Shown: positions 8,471 to 17,913, numbered from the stretch's first letter. The stretch is DNA of 64,000 nucleotides from Xylanimonas protaetiae (GCF_004135385.1 NZ_CP035493.1:2459440-2523439); one strand, 5' to 3'. The notes: generated by a model not told the origin, from the letters alone. Translations and numbers: made by a program.

Positions 8471-9619
8471 ATGGCCACCACCGAGGTCCGTCCAGGAGAC
8501 CAGACCAAGCCGATCGCGCTCCAGATGGCGCCGCGCCGCGTCGTCAAGGCGCCGCGGCACTTCGCCGACCTCACGCACGCCGAGCGCGTCGCGGCCGTCA
8601 CGGAGCTGGGACAGCAGGGGTTCCGGGCCAAGCAGCTGGCCACGCACTACTTCGCGCACTACACCGCCGACCCCGCCGACTGGACGGACCTGCCGGCGGG
8701 CGCGCGCGACGCGCTCTCCGAGGCGCTCTTCCCGACGCTCCTGACGCAGCGCCGGACGCTCAAGGCCGACAAGGGCACCACGGTCAAGACCCTGTGGGGC
8801 CTGCACGACGGCAGCCGGATCGAGTCGGTGCTCATGCGCTACCCGCGGCGCTCCACGCTGTGCATCTCGAGCCAGGTCGGCTGCGGCATGGCGTGCCCGT
8901 TCTGCGCGACCGGGCAGCTCGGCTTCACCCGCAACCTGTCCACCGCCGAGATGCTGGAGCAGGTCCGGCTCGCCATGCGCTCGCTCGCCGTGGGCGAGAT
9001 CCCGGGCGGTCCCACGCGCCTCAACAACCTCGTCTTCATGGGCGAGGGCGAGGGCCTCATCAACTACAAGGCGATCATGGCGTGCATCCGCACGCTCGTG
9101 GCCGAGGCGCCTGACGGCTTCGGCATGAGCGCCCGGAACATCACCGTCTCCACGGTCGGGCTCGTGCCGGGCATGAAGAAGCTCGCGGCCGAGGGCCTGC
9201 CGCTCACGCTCGCGCTGAGCCTGCACGCGCCCGACGACGACCTGCGCAGCGAGCTCGTGCCGATCAACACGAGGTTCAAGGTCGACGAGGCGCTCGACGC
9301 CGCCCGCGCCTACTTCGACGCGACGGGCCGCCGCGTGTCGATCGAGTACGCGCTCATCAAGGACATGAACGACCACGCCTGGCGTGCCGACCTGCTGGGC
9401 AAGAAGCTCAACGCCCGCGGCAGGGGCTGGGTGCACGTGAACCCGATCCCGCTCAACCCGACCCCCGGGTCGATCTGGACGGCGTCGGACCGTGCCGTGG
9501 AGGCCGAGTTCGTCGCTAGGCTGCGGGGGCACGGGATCCCGACGACGGTTCGGGACACCCGGGGTTCGGACATCGACGGCGCCTGCGGGCAGCTGGCCGC
9601 CGAGGAGGAGGACGAGTGA
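8471..9619 (+). CDS. rlmN: Dual-specificity RNA methyltransferase RlmN
   Basis: A 382-residue radical-SAM enzyme that adds a C2 methyl group to A2503 of 23S rRNA and A37 of certain tRNAs. The radical SAM cluster cysteines are C138, C142 and C145 (CGMACPFC). The methyl-carrying cysteine near the C-terminus is C372 in DGACGQL. The GGxGE-type region appears as MGEGEG. The ATG at 8471 follows AAGGAAG; longer in-frame reading upstream is a shadow of cdsA. The gene ends in a GTGA overlap with the DivIVA-like gene, so the two are co-translated. Confidence 0.95.
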   Translation: MATTEVRPGDQTKPIALQMAPRRVVKAPRHFADLTHAERVAAVTELGQQGFRAKQLATHYFAHYTADPADWTDLPAGARDALSEALFPTLLTQRRTLKADKGTTVKTLWGLHDGSRIESVLMRYPRRSTLCISSQVGCGMACPFCATGQLGFTRNLSTAEMLEQVRLAMRSLAVGEIPGGPTRLNNLVFMGEGEGLINYKAIMACIRTLVAEAPDGFGMSARNITVSTVGLVPGMKKLAAEGLPLTLALSLHAPDDDLRSELVPINTRFKVDEALDAARAYFDATGRRVSIEYALIKDMNDHAWRADLLGKKLNARGRGWVHVNPIPLNPTPGSIWTASDRAVEAEFVARLRGHGIPTTVRDTRGSDIDGACGQLAAEEEDE

Positions 9620-10173
9620 GCAGCAGCTCTCTGTTCGGCACCGTGTCGGTGCTGAAGACCGGGTACGAGAAGGACGAGGTCGACGAGTTCTTCGACCACG
9701 CCCGCCAGGCGTACGAGGGCCGCACGGCCCAGCCCCTGACGGCCGCCGAGATCCAGCAGGCGACCTTCGACCTGGTGCGCGGCGGCTATGACACGCACGA
9801 GGTGGACGCCGCGCTGGACCGTCTGGAGTCGGCGTTCGTCGCCCGGCAGCGCGCCGAGTTCGTCGGCGCCCACGGCCAGGACGCATGGATGGGCGCCCTC
9901 GCCGAGCGCGCCCGCACGCTGTACGGCCGCCTGGGCCGCCCGGACGGCGACAAGTTCGCCCCGGCGGACCGCGGCCAGCAGGGCTACGACAAGGACGATG
10001 TCGACGCGCTGTGCGACCGCCTGGTCGGCTACTTCGACCGTCAGGAGCCGCTGACGTCCGCCCAGCTGCGGTCGGCGACGTTCGCCGCCGCGCGCGGCGA
10101 GGACGCCTACGCCGAGGGCCCGGTCGACGCGTTCTTCGCGCGGGCCGTGGAGGTCCTGCTCGGCGTCGAGTGA
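9616..10173 (+). CDS. DivIVA-domain protein with repeated modules
   Basis: A 185-residue protein with a GTG start in a GTGA overlap with rlmN. It contains two or three copies of a short DivIVA-like module: [14 protein letters not shown] near residue 15, [16 protein letters not shown] near 55, and [18 protein letters not shown] near 120, each followed by a Leu-Thr-Ala and then a TF element ([22 protein letters not shown]). DivIVA proteins bind curved membrane and organise polar growth or division. This one lacks the long coiled coil of the actinobacterial DivIVA/Wag31, so it looks like a small relative of unknown role. A strong terminator follows. Confidence 0.8.
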   Translation: MSSSSLFGTVSVLKTGYEKDEVDEFFDHARQAYEGRTAQPLTAAEIQQATFDLVRGGYDTHEVDAALDRLESAFVARQRAEFVGAHGQDAWMGALAERARTLYGRLGRPDGDKFAPADRGQQGYDKDDVDALCDRLVGYFDRQEPLTSAQLRSATFAAARGEDAYAEGPVDAFFARAVEVLLGVE

Positions 10174-10198
10174 CGCCGGCGGCGTCCCCGAGAGACGT

Positions 10199-10237
10199 CA
10201 CGAGGGCATCGCGGGTCGCTCCCGCGGTGCCCTCGTG
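10199..10237 (+). terminator. Terminator after the DivIVA-like gene
   Basis: A 17-bp stem (10199-10215 with 10221-10237, one G-U pair) and a five-base loop lie 26 bases after the stop codon. It closes the pyrH-frr-cdsA-rlmN-DivIVA unit. Confidence 0.8.
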
Positions 10238-10364
10238 TCGTTCCCCGGGGTCGTCCGGCGCCGCTTGGCGAACACCTGGTGAACATCTCAGGACTCGGGG
10301 GCCGTCCTCCGGCCGCCCGCCGCTAGGTTCGACCGCGACGTCCCCGTAACCACCAGGAGGAAAG

Positions 10365-10688
10365 ATGTCCGCTCCCGCCACCGCCCCCAAGCTCACGCCC
10401 GCCGTCGCCGCCTGGGCCGACCGCCAGACCACGCCCGGCCTGGGCCTCACCGAGGCCCTCGCCGACCTGCACCAGGACTGGTCGGCCGGCCCCGCCGCCA
10501 ACCACGACGAGCACCTGCGCCGCCTCGGCGCCATGAACGAGCTCGCCGACGCCCTGCGCGCCGCGACCGTCCACGCCGCCCTGGAGGCGGTCGAGGCCGG
10601 CCTGCCGGCCAAGGAGGTCGCCGCGACCGTCGGCTCCACCGCCGCCACGGTCACCAAGTGGGTCAAGGAGGCTCGTGCTGCCGCCTGA
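10365..10688 (+). CDS. Small protein with homeodomain-like HTH end
   Basis: A 107-residue protein that I cannot assign to a named family. It has an excellent ribosome site (AGGAGGAAAG, five bases before the ATG). The first 70 residues are mostly helical and Ala-rich. The last 35 (LPAKEVAATVGSTAATVTKW, then VKEARAAA) look like a helix-turn-helix of the sigma-region-4 or resolvase type, with ATVGS at the turn. It stands alone between two promoters: a TAGGTT -10-like hexamer lies at 10324-10329 and the next gene has its own. It could be a small DNA-binding regulator. Confidence 0.7.
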   Translation: MSAPATAPKLTPAVAAWADRQTTPGLGLTEALADLHQDWSAGPAANHDEHLRRLGAMNELADALRAATVHAALEAVEAGLPAKEVAATVGSTAATVTKWVKEARAAA

Positions 10689-10695
10689 GAGCCGG

Positions 10696-10701
10696 TAGCG
10701 T
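10696..10701 (+). promoter_or_regulatory. -10 element of a probably leaderless methyltransferase transcript
   Basis: TAGCGT ends eight bases before the ATG at 10710 and no ribosome site lies between, so transcription would start at or next to the start codon. Confidence 0.4.
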
Positions 10702-10709
10702 CCGCGGAC

Positions 10710-11483
10710 ATGACTGCCTTCCAGCAGATCGTCCGCGGCCCAGGTCGCAAGCCCCACCACGTCGTGGTCCGCCAGCTCGCGCGCGGCTTCGACGCGGTCA
10801 ACGCCCACGTGTGGTGGAGCCACAACGACCACTTCCACGGCTGGGTCCTGCGCCGCCTCCGGGCGGCGCGGGGCCCGGCCGTCGTCGTCGACGTCGGCTG
10901 CGGCGCCGGCACGCTCGTCGCAGCCCTGCGGGCCCGCGGCGGCCGCGTGGTGGGCATCGACCCCGACGACCTCATGGCCCGCACCGCCGCAGAGCGCTTC
11001 GCCGCCGACGACGGCGTGACGATCGCCCGCACCTCGTACTTCGACCTGGCGCGCGGCGACGGCCTCGTGCCCGCCGCCGGCGTCCGCGGCCTGACGATGA
11101 TCGCCTCGTTCCACCACCTCGCCCACGAACGAGGTCTCGAGGCGACCCTCGAGCACGCCCGCGCGCTGCTCGCCCCCGGCGGGCGCCTCGTCGTCGTCGG
11201 CCTGGCCAGGCCGAGCGTGACGGCGGACTACGTCGTCGACATGGTCTCCGTGGTGCTCAACCCGCTCATGGGGCTCGTCAAGCGGGCGCAGGGCCTGACG
11301 TTCCGGCGCGCGGCTCCCGCCGAGGCGGGCCGCAACGAGGCGGGCATGCCGGTGCGCGACCCGGACGAGACCTACACGGACGTCGCCCAGGCCGCCGCAC
11401 GCGTGCTGCCGGGGGCACGCGTGCGACGCCGGCTGTGGTTCCGCTACTCGCTGGAGTGGACGGCGGAGCGGTCCGCCGCGTAG
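10710..11483 (+). CDS. Class I SAM-dependent methyltransferase
   Basis: A 257-residue protein with the Rossmann methyltransferase pattern: motif I VVVDVGCGAGTLVAAL (near residue 65), acidic end of strand 2 in VVGIDPDD, and motif IV-like LTMIASFHHLAHE followed by LLAPGGRLVVVGLAR. The substrate cannot be told. The HHLAHE to APGGRL arrangement resembles small-molecule methyltransferases of the UbiE/methyltransf_11 group. A C-terminal region (about 190-257) is rich in Arg and may cap the active site. The start ATG has no ribosome site but lies just after a -10-like hexamer. Confidence 0.88.
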   Translation: MTAFQQIVRGPGRKPHHVVVRQLARGFDAVNAHVWWSHNDHFHGWVLRRLRAARGPAVVVDVGCGAGTLVAALRARGGRVVGIDPDDLMARTAAERFAADDGVTIARTSYFDLARGDGLVPAAGVRGLTMIASFHHLAHERGLEATLEHARALLAPGGRLVVVGLARPSVTADYVVDMVSVVLNPLMGLVKRAQGLTFRRAAPAEAGRNEAGMPVRDPDETYTDVAQAAARVLPGARVRRRLWFRYSLEWTAERSAA

Positions 11484-11492
11484 CGGGGGCTG

Positions 11493-12308
11493 TCAGCAGC
11501 GCGGCGCCACGGGCTCCCCGGTCCCGGTGATGACGTACGCGTCCGACACCCAGTTCCGCGGTCCGATCCGGTACCAGAGGTTCGTGGTGCCGCGCGTCCC
11601 CGTGACCGTCGTCCCCCGCAGGTGGCACGTCAGCGGCACCTGCGCGGTGTTCGCGGCGAGCCCGACGGCCCGGTACCCCGTGCCGGGCCCGGAGCGGACC
11701 GTGAGCGGCTGCACGGGCGAGTCGATGGTTCCCTTCGGTGCGTTGCCCTGCCACAGGTAGGTGACCTTGATCCACGCGTTGCTGGTCAGGCGCAGCCCCT
11801 GGAGGAAGGTGCCGTCGGCGAGGTCGATGCCGGCCGGGTTGAGCACCTGCCGCCCGAACCCGTCGAGGCCCCCCGCGTACCCGAGCCGGAACGCCGCGGA
11901 CGCCTGGGGCGTGCCGACGGGCAGGTCCGTCGCGAAGTGCCGGGTGGTGGACCAGTAGTCGTCGCCGATGTTCCACGGGCCGACGTCCCACACGGGTGCG
12001 TACTCGCACCGGCCCGTCGAGGGTGCGCACACGCGCACCGAGTACGCGCCCGTCCCGTCCGCCGAGAGCGCGCTCGTGGAGGGCAGGGCGACGAAGTGGT
12101 CGTTCTCCGTGATGACGTGCCCGTTCGCCGTCGTCCGGCCGACCAGGCCTTCGCGCGTGGCGAAGATCGTGTGCGTGCTGCCGTCGCTCGCGTCGGCAGC
12201 GGCAGGGGAGGCGAACGCCACGGTGGCGCCCGCCGTCAGCAGCATGACGACGCCGGTCAGGATCCGGCGCCGAGGCCCTCTCAGGGACCGCAACTCGCAA
12301 GTGACCAT
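11493..12308 (-). CDS. Secreted protein with RlpA-like and SH3-type domains
   Basis: A 271-residue protein starting at ATG 12308; the frame extends nine codons to a TTG but without merit. A Sec signal peptide is clear: basic RGPRRR, hydrophobic [17 protein letters not shown], and a PAAADA cleavage region. Residues about 45-190 contain [14 protein letters not shown] and [12 protein letters not shown], a pattern I associate with expansin/RlpA-like secreted actinobacterial proteins. The C-terminal 80 residues ([16 protein letters not shown] and LWYRIG) form a bacterial SH3 domain that often binds cell wall. It is probably an exported cell-wall-associated protein of unknown activity. It diverges from dxr. 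Confidence 0.8.
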   Translation of the reverse strand: MVTCELRSLRGPRRRILTGVVMLLTAGATVAFASPAAADASDGSTHTIFATREGLVGRTTANGHVITENDHFVALPSTSALSADGTGAYSVRVCAPSTGRCEYAPVWDVGPWNIGDDYWSTTRHFATDLPVGTPQASAAFRLGYAGGLDGFGRQVLNPAGIDLADGTFLQGLRLTSNAWIKVTYLWQGNAPKGTIDSPVQPLTVRSGPGTGYRAVGLAANTAQVPLTCHLRGTTVTGTRGTTNLWYRIGPRNWVSDAYVITGTGEPVAPRC

Positions 12309-12428
12309 GACAGGAACGTAATTACGGCCACGCAAGGCCGCGACCTGGGGAGTTATCGGCGCGGGCCGTTGTCAAGCACCGACACGCACGAAATCGTCAC
12401 GTTCCCGGCGCCTGGAAAGATGGCTGCC

Positions 12429-13592
12429 ATGCGCTCCGTCACCCTCCTCGGCTCCACCGGTTCCATCGGCACGCAGGCCATCGACGTCGTCCGCCGCCAC
12501 CGCGACCGCTTCCGCGTCGAGGCCCTCAGCGCCGGCGGGGGAGACGTCGCCCTGCTCGCCGCGCAGGCCGCCGAGCTCGGCGTGCGCGCCGTCGGCGTCG
12601 CCGACCCCGCCCGGACCGACGCGCTGCGCGCGGCGCTCGCCGCCGCGGGCTCCCGGGCCGAGGTGCTCGCCGGACCCGACGCCGCGACGCAGCTCGCCGG
12701 GCGCGGCGCCGACGTCGTCCTCAACGGCATCACCGGGTCCGTAGGGCTGCGGCCCACGCTCGCGGCGCTCGCGGCGGGGTCGACGCTCGCGCTCGCCAAC
12801 AAGGAGTCGCTCGTCGTCGGCGGGGCGCTCGTCAAGGCGGCGCAGCGCCGTCCGGACCAGATCGTGCCGGTCGACTCCGAGCACAGCGCCATCGCGCAGT
12901 CGCTGCGCTCGGGCACGCACGCCGAGGTGCGACGGCTGGTCCTCACGGCGAGCGGCGGCCCGTTCCGCGGTCGGTCGCGCGACGACATCAAGGCGGTCAC
13001 GCCCGACCAGGCGCTCGCGCACCCCACGTGGAGCATGGGCCCGGTCGTCACGGTCAACTCGGCGAGCCTCATGAACAAGGGCCTCGAGCTCATCGAGGCC
13101 CACCTGCTCTTCGACGTCCCGGTCGAGCGGATCACGGTCGTCGTGCACCCGCAGTCGGTCGTGCACTCGATGGTGGAGTTCGTCGACGGGTCCACCATCG
13201 CGCAGGCGAGCCCGCCCGACATGCGCCTGCCGATCGCGCTCGGCCTGTCCTGGCCCGACCGCCTCGATCCCGTCTCCGCGCCGTGCGACTGGACGCAGGC
13301 GACCGCCTGGACGTTCGAGCCGCTCGACGAGACGACGTTCCCGGCCGTCGGCCTGGCCCGGGCGGCCGCCGCCGCGTCCGCGACGCACCCCGCCGTCTAC
13401 AACGCCGCCAACGAGCAGGGCGTCGCGGCGTTCCTCGCGGGCCGGATCGGGTTCCTGGACATCGTCGACACGGTCGAGCGGGTGCTCGGCGAGCACGACG
13501 GCGTCGCGGCCGCCGCCGTCATCCTCGCCGACGTCGAGGGCGCCGAGGCGTGGGCGCGCGCCCGGGCGGACGAGCTGCTCGCGCGGCGCTGA
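12429..13592 (+). CDS. dxr: 1-deoxy-D-xylulose 5-phosphate reductoisomerase
   Basis: A 387-residue DXR, the NADPH-dependent second step of the MEP isoprenoid pathway, forming 2-C-methyl-D-erythritol 4-phosphate. Motifs include the NADPH loop [16 protein letters not shown] at the N-terminus, [19 protein letters not shown], metal-binding [33 protein letters not shown] and [16 protein letters not shown] 12429 is preferred over the ATG at 12420 because GGAAAG is nine bases upstream. rseP and ispG, usually adjacent, are displaced to 17923 and 19285 by the thiamin genes. Confidence 0.97.
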   Translation: MRSVTLLGSTGSIGTQAIDVVRRHRDRFRVEALSAGGGDVALLAAQAAELGVRAVGVADPARTDALRAALAAAGSRAEVLAGPDAATQLAGRGADVVLNGITGSVGLRPTLAALAAGSTLALANKESLVVGGALVKAAQRRPDQIVPVDSEHSAIAQSLRSGTHAEVRRLVLTASGGPFRGRSRDDIKAVTPDQALAHPTWSMGPVVTVNSASLMNKGLELIEAHLLFDVPVERITVVVHPQSVVHSMVEFVDGSTIAQASPPDMRLPIALGLSWPDRLDPVSAPCDWTQATAWTFEPLDETTFPAVGLARAAAAASATHPAVYNAANEQGVAAFLAGRIGFLDIVDTVERVLGEHDGVAAAAVILADVEGAEAWARARADELLARR

Positions 13593-13594
13593 GA

Positions 13595-13621
13595 CCGAGC
13601 ATCCCCTGAGGGGCGCCTCGG
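13595..13621. terminator. Hairpin between convergent dxr and thiD
   Basis: Nested arms CCGAG/CTCGG (13595-13599, 13617-13621) and CCCC/GGGG around a TGA loop fill the 30-base gap between the two stop codons. Short, but placed as a bidirectional terminator. Confidence 0.4.
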
Positions 13622-13622
13622 C

Positions 13623-14687
13623 TCAGCGCGCCGCCCAGCCGTGGTCGACGGGGCCGTGCCCCGACCAGGCGCCCGGCGCGCCCGGCACGCCCAGCAGCCC
13701 GGTGCCGCCGACGTGCAGCGACCGGCCGGCGGCCAGCGCGCCCGTCAGGTAGTCCTTGGCCGCCCGGACCGCCGCAGGCCACCCGCCGGCGCCCGGGCGC
13801 AGCACCGCGCACGCCGAGCTGAGCGTGCACCCGGTCCCGTGCGTGTTGCGGGTCGCGACGTGCGGGCCGGCGAGCGCGACGACGACGCCGCCCGGCCCGG
13901 CCAGGTGGTCGACGGCGAGGCGGGCGGCGGCCGCGTGGTCGCCGGTGCCGCGGGAGGCAGCCTCGCCGGGCGCCTCGGGCGCCTCGGGCGCCTCGGGCGC
14001 CTCGGGCGCCTCGGGCGCCCCGGTGGCCGGCAGGTGCCCGCCCTTGACCAGCGCCCACCGGCCGCCCGCGGGCGCGGGTGCACCCTGCGCGGCCGCGAGC
14101 GCGAGGATCGCGCGGGCCTGGTCGGCCGCCTCGGCCGCGTCGCGGGCCTCGTCGGCGCCCAGCAGGACGGCGGCCTCGGCGAGGTTGGGCGTGACGAGGT
14201 CGGCCAGCGGCAGCAGCCGCTCGCGCAGCACGGCCTCGGCCTCACGGGCGAGCAGCCGGTCGCCCGACGTCGCGACCATGACGGGGTCCAGCACCACGAC
14301 GGGCGCCGCCACCCCGGCCCGGGCGGCCATGGCGCGCAGCCCCTCGATCGCGTCGGCGACCGCCCCGGCGACGGCGGCGTCGCTCGTCATGCCGATCTTC
14401 ACGGCGTCGACCGCGACGTCGGCCAGCAGCGTCTCGAGCTGGGCCGTGACCATGTCGGCCGGCACGGGGTGGACGCGCGTGACGCCGACGGTCGACTGGG
14501 CCGTCAGGCCCGTGAGCACCGCGCAGCCGTAGCCGCCGAGCGCCGCGAACGTCTTGAGGTCCGCCTGGATCCCGGCGCCGCCCGAGGGGTCGGAGCCGGC
14601 GACGGTCAGGGCGACGACGGGGTGCCCGGCGGGGCGCCGGCCATTCGCCCCGTCCGCCGCGGTGCCGCCCGCGGCGGGCCGGCTCAT
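13623..14687 (-). CDS. thiD: Hydroxymethylpyrimidine (phosphate) kinase
   Basis: A 354-residue ThiD that phosphorylates HMP and HMP-P for thiamin synthesis. Motifs: TVAGSDPSGGAGIQADLKTF near residue 30, LDPVMVATSGDRL, WALVKGGH, and the anion-hole HGTGCTLSSACA. The ATG overlaps the thiE stop (ATGA). Usual ThiD length is about 265-280; the excess comes from a Pro/Ala-rich N-terminus and an APE-repeat insertion (six nine-base units, 13968-14021) before the last core element. It is the third gene of a thiM-thiE-thiD operon under a TPP riboswitch. Confidence 0.95.
   Translation of the reverse strand: MSRPAAGGTAADGANGRRPAGHPVVALTVAGSDPSGGAGIQADLKTFAALGGYGCAVLTGLTAQSTVGVTRVHPVPADMVTAQLETLLADVAVDAVKIGMTSDAAVAGAVADAIEGLRAMAARAGVAAPVVVLDPVMVATSGDRLLAREAEAVLRERLLPLADLVTPNLAEAAVLLGADEARDAAEAADQARAILALAAAQGAPAPAGGRWALVKGGHLPATGAPEAPEAPEAPEAPEAPGEAASRGTGDHAAAARLAVDHLAGPGGVVVALAGPHVATRNTHGTGCTLSSACAVLRPGAGGWPAAVRAAKDYLTGALAAGRSLHVGGTGLLGVPGAPGAWSGHGPVDHGWAAR
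13968..14021. repeat. 9-bp microsatellite (six units) inside thiD
   Basis: Five perfect copies of GGGCGCCTC and a sixth with one change run head to tail. They encode alternating Ala-Pro-Glu on the thiD strand. The nine-base period keeps frame, so copy-number change would lengthen or shorten a surface loop without killing the enzyme. Confidence 0.85.
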
Positions 14688-15400
14688 CGTGCCCGCCACG
14701 CGTGCGCGAGCGCGGCCGTCGCCGCGCGCGGGTCGGGCGTGCCGCACACCGCCGAGACGACCGCGGACCCCACGGCGCCCGCCGCGCGCAGCGCGGGCAC
14801 GTCGACGGCCCGCAGGCCGCCGATGGCGACGCAGGGCGGCGCGCCCGCCGCGCGGGCGGCCGCGGCGACGGCGGCGAGCCCGTCGAGCCCGATCGCCGGG
14901 CGGGCGTCCGCCTTCGACGTCGTCGCGTGCACGGGCCCGACGCCCAGCAGGTCGAGGGTGCCGGCCGGGAGCGCGGCCGCGGCGACGGCCTCGGCGGGCG
15001 TCGTGACGCTCAGGCCCAGGTGCCGGCCGGGCCCGAGCAGCCGGCGGGCCGCCACGGGGTCGAGGTCGTGCTGGCCGACGTGCGCGCCGTCGGCGCCGAT
15101 CGCGAGCGCGACGTCGACCCGGTCGTCGACGACGAGCGGCACGCCGGCCGGGCGCAGCACCGCGAGCAGTGCCTCGCCCAGCGCCGCGAGCTCGCGCGTG
15201 CTCGCGCCCGGGTCGCGCAGCTGCACGGCGGTGACGCCGCCCGCGAGGGCGGCACGCACCGTGTCGAGGACGCCCGCAGGACCGCCGCACCGCACGGTGT
15301 CGGTCACGAGGTAGACGGCCGGGTCGAACGCGCCGCGCACGCCCGGTCCCGCGGGCGAGGCGCCCGGTCTCACGGCCGCCGCGGCCAGGTCCGCGCTCAT
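14684..15400 (-). CDS. thiE: Thiamin phosphate synthase
   Basis: A 238-residue ThiE joining HMP-PP and HET-P to thiamin monophosphate. The TIM-barrel landmarks are present: [75 protein letters not shown] and CVAIGGL. The common QLREK motif is QLRDP here, a modest variation. Start and stop overlap the neighbouring genes (ATGA at both ends), so thiM-thiE-thiD are tightly coupled. Confidence 0.95.
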   Translation of the reverse strand: MSADLAAAAVRPGASPAGPGVRGAFDPAVYLVTDTVRCGGPAGVLDTVRAALAGGVTAVQLRDPGASTRELAALGEALLAVLRPAGVPLVVDDRVDVALAIGADGAHVGQHDLDPVAARRLLGPGRHLGLSVTTPAEAVAAAALPAGTLDLLGVGPVHATTSKADARPAIGLDGLAAVAAAARAAGAPPCVAIGGLRAVDVPALRAAGAVGSAVVSAVCGTPDPRAATAALAHAWRAR

Positions 15401-16233
15401 GCCGCCGCCCCCACGGGCTCGGCCACGAGCCCGGCGCGCGCGCCGACGACGGCGGGCTCGACGTCGTCGATCCGGTCGAGCAGCGCGACGGCGAACGACC
15501 CGGTCGTGGGTGCCGTCGCGGCCGCGAGCTCGCCCGCGACGCACATCCACGCGGTCGCCGCGGTCGCGGCCAGGAGCCGGTCGTCGGTCACCGCGGCGCA
15601 CGCCGCGACGAGCGCGCCGAGCGAGCACCCCACGCCCGTCACGCGCGTGAGCAGCGGGTGGCCGGAACGCACGCGCACCACGCGGGCGCCGTCGGTGACG
15701 AGGTCCACCGCCCCGCTCACGGCGACGACGGCCCCCGACTCGCGGGCGAGGCGCAGCGCCGTGGCGCGCACGCCGTCGGGCGTGTCCAGCGAGTCGACGC
15801 CGCGCCCGCCCTGCCCGCCGGCCAGGGCCGCGACCTCCGACGCGTTGCCCCGCACGATCGTGGGCCCGACGGCGAGCAGCTCGGCCGCCAGGGCCGTGCG
15901 CAGGGGCAGCGCCCCGATCGCGACGGGGTCGAGCACCCACGGCGTCCCCGCGTCGACCGCCGCGTGCGCGGCGACGCGCATCGCGTCGGGCTGCTCGCCC
16001 TCGACGGTGCCGAGGTTGGTCAGCAGCCCGTCGGCGACGCGCGCGAACCCGCCCGCCTCGACGGGCGTGGCGACCATCGCGGGCGCCGCGCCCGCGGCGA
16101 GCAGCACGTTCGCCGTGACGTTCGTGACCACGGTGTTCGTGATGCAGTGGACGAGCGGGCCGGTCGCCCGGACGGCGGTCACCACGCCGGCGACGTCGCC
16201 GGGGGTGAGGACGGACGGCATGACGGTGCTCAT
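15397..16233 (-). CDS. thiM: Hydroxyethylthiazole kinase
   Basis: A 278-residue ThiM that phosphorylates the thiazole moiety for salvage. Visible are [21 protein letters not shown] near the N-terminus, [36 protein letters not shown] and the catalytic-region [18 protein letters not shown] 16233 follows GAAGGGAA; an ATG seven codons earlier lies inside the riboswitch's 3' end. Together with thiE and thiD it forms a salvage set; no thiC or thiG is in the window. A TPP riboswitch precedes it. Confidence 0.95.
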   Translation of the reverse strand: MSTVMPSVLTPGDVAGVVTAVRATGPLVHCITNTVVTNVTANVLLAAGAAPAMVATPVEAGGFARVADGLLTNLGTVEGEQPDAMRVAAHAAVDAGTPWVLDPVAIGALPLRTALAAELLAVGPTIVRGNASEVAALAGGQGGRGVDSLDTPDGVRATALRLARESGAVVAVSGAVDLVTDGARVVRVRSGHPLLTRVTGVGCSLGALVAACAAVTDDRLLAATAATAWMCVAGELAAATAPTTGSFAVALLDRIDDVEPAVVGARAGLVAEPVGAAA

Positions 16234-16239
16234 GAGCGT

Positions 16240-16318
16240 TCCCTTCGCTAGCACTACCTAGATCAGGTTCGACGGGTGCATCTCAGCCGGACCGTCCAGG
16301 TCCGGCGCCCCGCGCCGA
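16240..16318 (-). ncRNA. TPP riboswitch controlling thiM-thiE-thiD
   Basis: Read on the minus strand, the RNA holds GCGGGGCGCC, then CTGAGATG, ACCC, GAACCTGATCTAGGTAGTGC and GCGAAGGGA, the conserved core of the THI element. The 3' strand of the P1 stem runs directly into the thiM ribosome site GAAGGGAA, so TPP binding would be expected to hide the site and block translation. Confidence 0.93.
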
Positions 16319-16323
16319 CGCCC

Positions 16324-16343
16324 ACCCTAACCGCGGCTAGGGT
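16324..16343. promoter_or_regulatory. Palindromic divergent promoter core of the thiamin genes
   Basis: ACCCTA at 16324-16329 and TAGGGT at 16338-16343 form a symmetrical pair around CCGCGG. Each reads as a TAnnnT -10 element on its own strand, pointing to its own riboswitch. -35 elements are not recognisable. Confidence 0.5.
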
Positions 16344-16375
16344 GTGCCTGCGCCCCTGACCAGGGGCCGCGTCCA

Positions 16376-16471
16376 ACGGGAGTCCGGGATCCGCGCAGCG
16401 GCCGCCGGGCTGAGAGGGCGGCCGGGTGCCGCCGACCGATCGAACCTGTCCGGCTCACACCGGCGTAGGGA
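16376..16471 (+). ncRNA. TPP riboswitch controlling cytX
   Basis: The plus strand carries ACGGGAGTCCGG, GGGCTGAGAGGG, then GACCGATCGAACCTG, CCGGCTCACACCGGCG and TAGGGAGG, matching the THI element core. It contains an extra GC-rich helix between the first strand and CTGAGA. The 3' end includes the AGGGAGG ribosome site six bases before the cytX ATG, so ligand binding probably represses translation. Confidence 0.93.
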
Positions 16472-16479
16472 GGACCGTG

Positions 16480-17913
16480 ATGGCGTCTGCCGTCCCCGTT
16501 CGCGAACCTGTCCACGGCCCCGGCGAGGCACCACCCGCCGAGGGCTCCGTCGAGGCCCCCGTCACGCTCGACGGACCGCCCGTGCGCGTGCACCGCGGGC
16601 GCGACCACCTCGGGCTGTGGGCGAGCCTCGGCGTCAGCCTGCTGGTGCCCGTGGTCGCCGTCTACTTCGTGCCCACGTCGCTCGCCGCGACGTTCGTCGC
16701 GATCGGTGTCGGCACCCTGGTCGGGTGCGGGCTGCTCGGGGCGGTCGCGGCGATCGGCGCCCGCACCGGCGAGCCGGCCATGGTCGTCTTCCGCGGCCTG
16801 CTCGGCGCCCGCGGGTCGTGGGTGCCCACCGCGCTCAACGTGCTGCAGTGCCTGGGCTGGGCGTGCTTCGAGGTGTGGATCATCGGCCGCGCCGCCTCGG
16901 GCGTCTGGCCGCAGGTGCCGCGCTGGGTGTTCGTCGTGGCCGCCGGGGTGGTCGCCACCGCGATGGCGCTGCGGCCCCTCGGGTCGGCGGCGCTGCTGCG
17001 GCGCGCCGCGGTCGTCGTCGTCGTCGCGTGCTCGGCGTACTTCCTCGTCGACGCCGCCCGGCGCCCGCTCGGGCCCGTCGGCGCGGGCGGGTGGCGCGGG
17101 CTGTGGACCAACGTCGACCTCGTGGCCTCGATGTCGGTGTCCTGGATCCCGCTCGTCGCGGACTACACCCGGCACGCGCGGCGCGGCACCGCGCGGGGCA
17201 CCGGCGTCGCCGTCGGCGTCGGGTACGGCCTGGCCTCGGCGGCGTTCTTCTGCGTCGGGGCGCTCGGCCTGCTCGCCTACCGCCCGGCCGACGGCGACCT
17301 GGTCGCGGCGCTGCTCGCCGTGCCGGCGGGCGCGGTCGCCCTGGCGATCCTCGCCGCCGACGAGGTGGACCAGGCGTTCGCGAACGTCTACTCCACGGCC
17401 GTGAGCCTGCAGAACGTCGCACCGCGCGCCGACCGCCGCCTGCTCGCGCTCGGCGTGGGGGCGGTCGCTACCGCGCTGGGCGTCCTGGTCGACGACGGGT
17501 ACGCGTACGAGGGGTTCCTCCTGCTCATCGGCGCGGTGTTCACGCCGCTCGGGGCGGTGCTCGTCGTCGACCACTGGGTGGTGCGCCGCGGCCGCTACGA
17601 CCTGCGCGCCGCGGCGCCCGCGCGGCCCTGGCTGTTCGTGCCGTGGGTGGCGGGGTTCGTCGCGTTCGAGCTCGTCACGCCGACGTTCGTCGCGCTGTGG
17701 CCGGCGTGGGGCACGGCCTGGGGGCGGGCGCAGGCGGCGCTCGCCATCCCGGCCGACAACGGGTGGTCGGCGGTCGTGGCCGCGCTCGTGGTGGCCGGGG
17801 CGCTCACGCTCGCGGTCGCCCCGCTGGACCGCCGCCACGCGGACCGGGCGGCACGCGACGCCCCGCAGGTCGCCACGCCCGCCGCCCAGGAGGCGGTCAG
17901 CCCGGGCGCCTAG
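16480..17913 (+). CDS. cytX: NCS1-family transporter CytX, probable hydroxymethylpyrimidine permease
   Basis: A 477-residue membrane protein of the cytosine/purine permease (NCS1) family with about 12 hydrophobic helices. Recognisable segments are GLWASLGVSLLVPVV, the TGEPAMVVFRGLLGARGSWV loop, NVLQCLGWACFEVW and VSWIPLVADYTRHAR. CytX is the NCS1 branch associated with TPP riboswitches and proposed to import HMP. The riboswitch directly upstream supports that substrate over cytosine; this is inference from context. ATG 16480 sits six bases after AGGGAGG. HMP entering here would feed ThiD across the intergenic region. Confidence 0.9.
   Translation: MASAVPVREPVHGPGEAPPAEGSVEAPVTLDGPPVRVHRGRDHLGLWASLGVSLLVPVVAVYFVPTSLAATFVAIGVGTLVGCGLLGAVAAIGARTGEPAMVVFRGLLGARGSWVPTALNVLQCLGWACFEVWIIGRAASGVWPQVPRWVFVVAAGVVATAMALRPLGSAALLRRAAVVVVVACSAYFLVDAARRPLGPVGAGGWRGLWTNVDLVASMSVSWIPLVADYTRHARRGTARGTGVAVGVGYGLASAAFFCVGALGLLAYRPADGDLVAALLAVPAGAVALAILAADEVDQAFANVYSTAVSLQNVAPRADRRLLALGVGAVATALGVLVDDGYAYEGFLLLIGAVFTPLGAVLVVDHWVVRRGRYDLRAAAPARPWLFVPWVAGFVAFELVTPTFVALWPAWGTAWGRAQAALAIPADNGWSAVVAALVVAGALTLAVAPLDRRHADRAARDAPQVATPAAQEAVSPGA

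Noticed and set aside
13968..14021. A short repeat array that could be read as CRISPR-like
   Set aside because: Nine-base units with no spacers, inside a coding sequence, and no cas genes.
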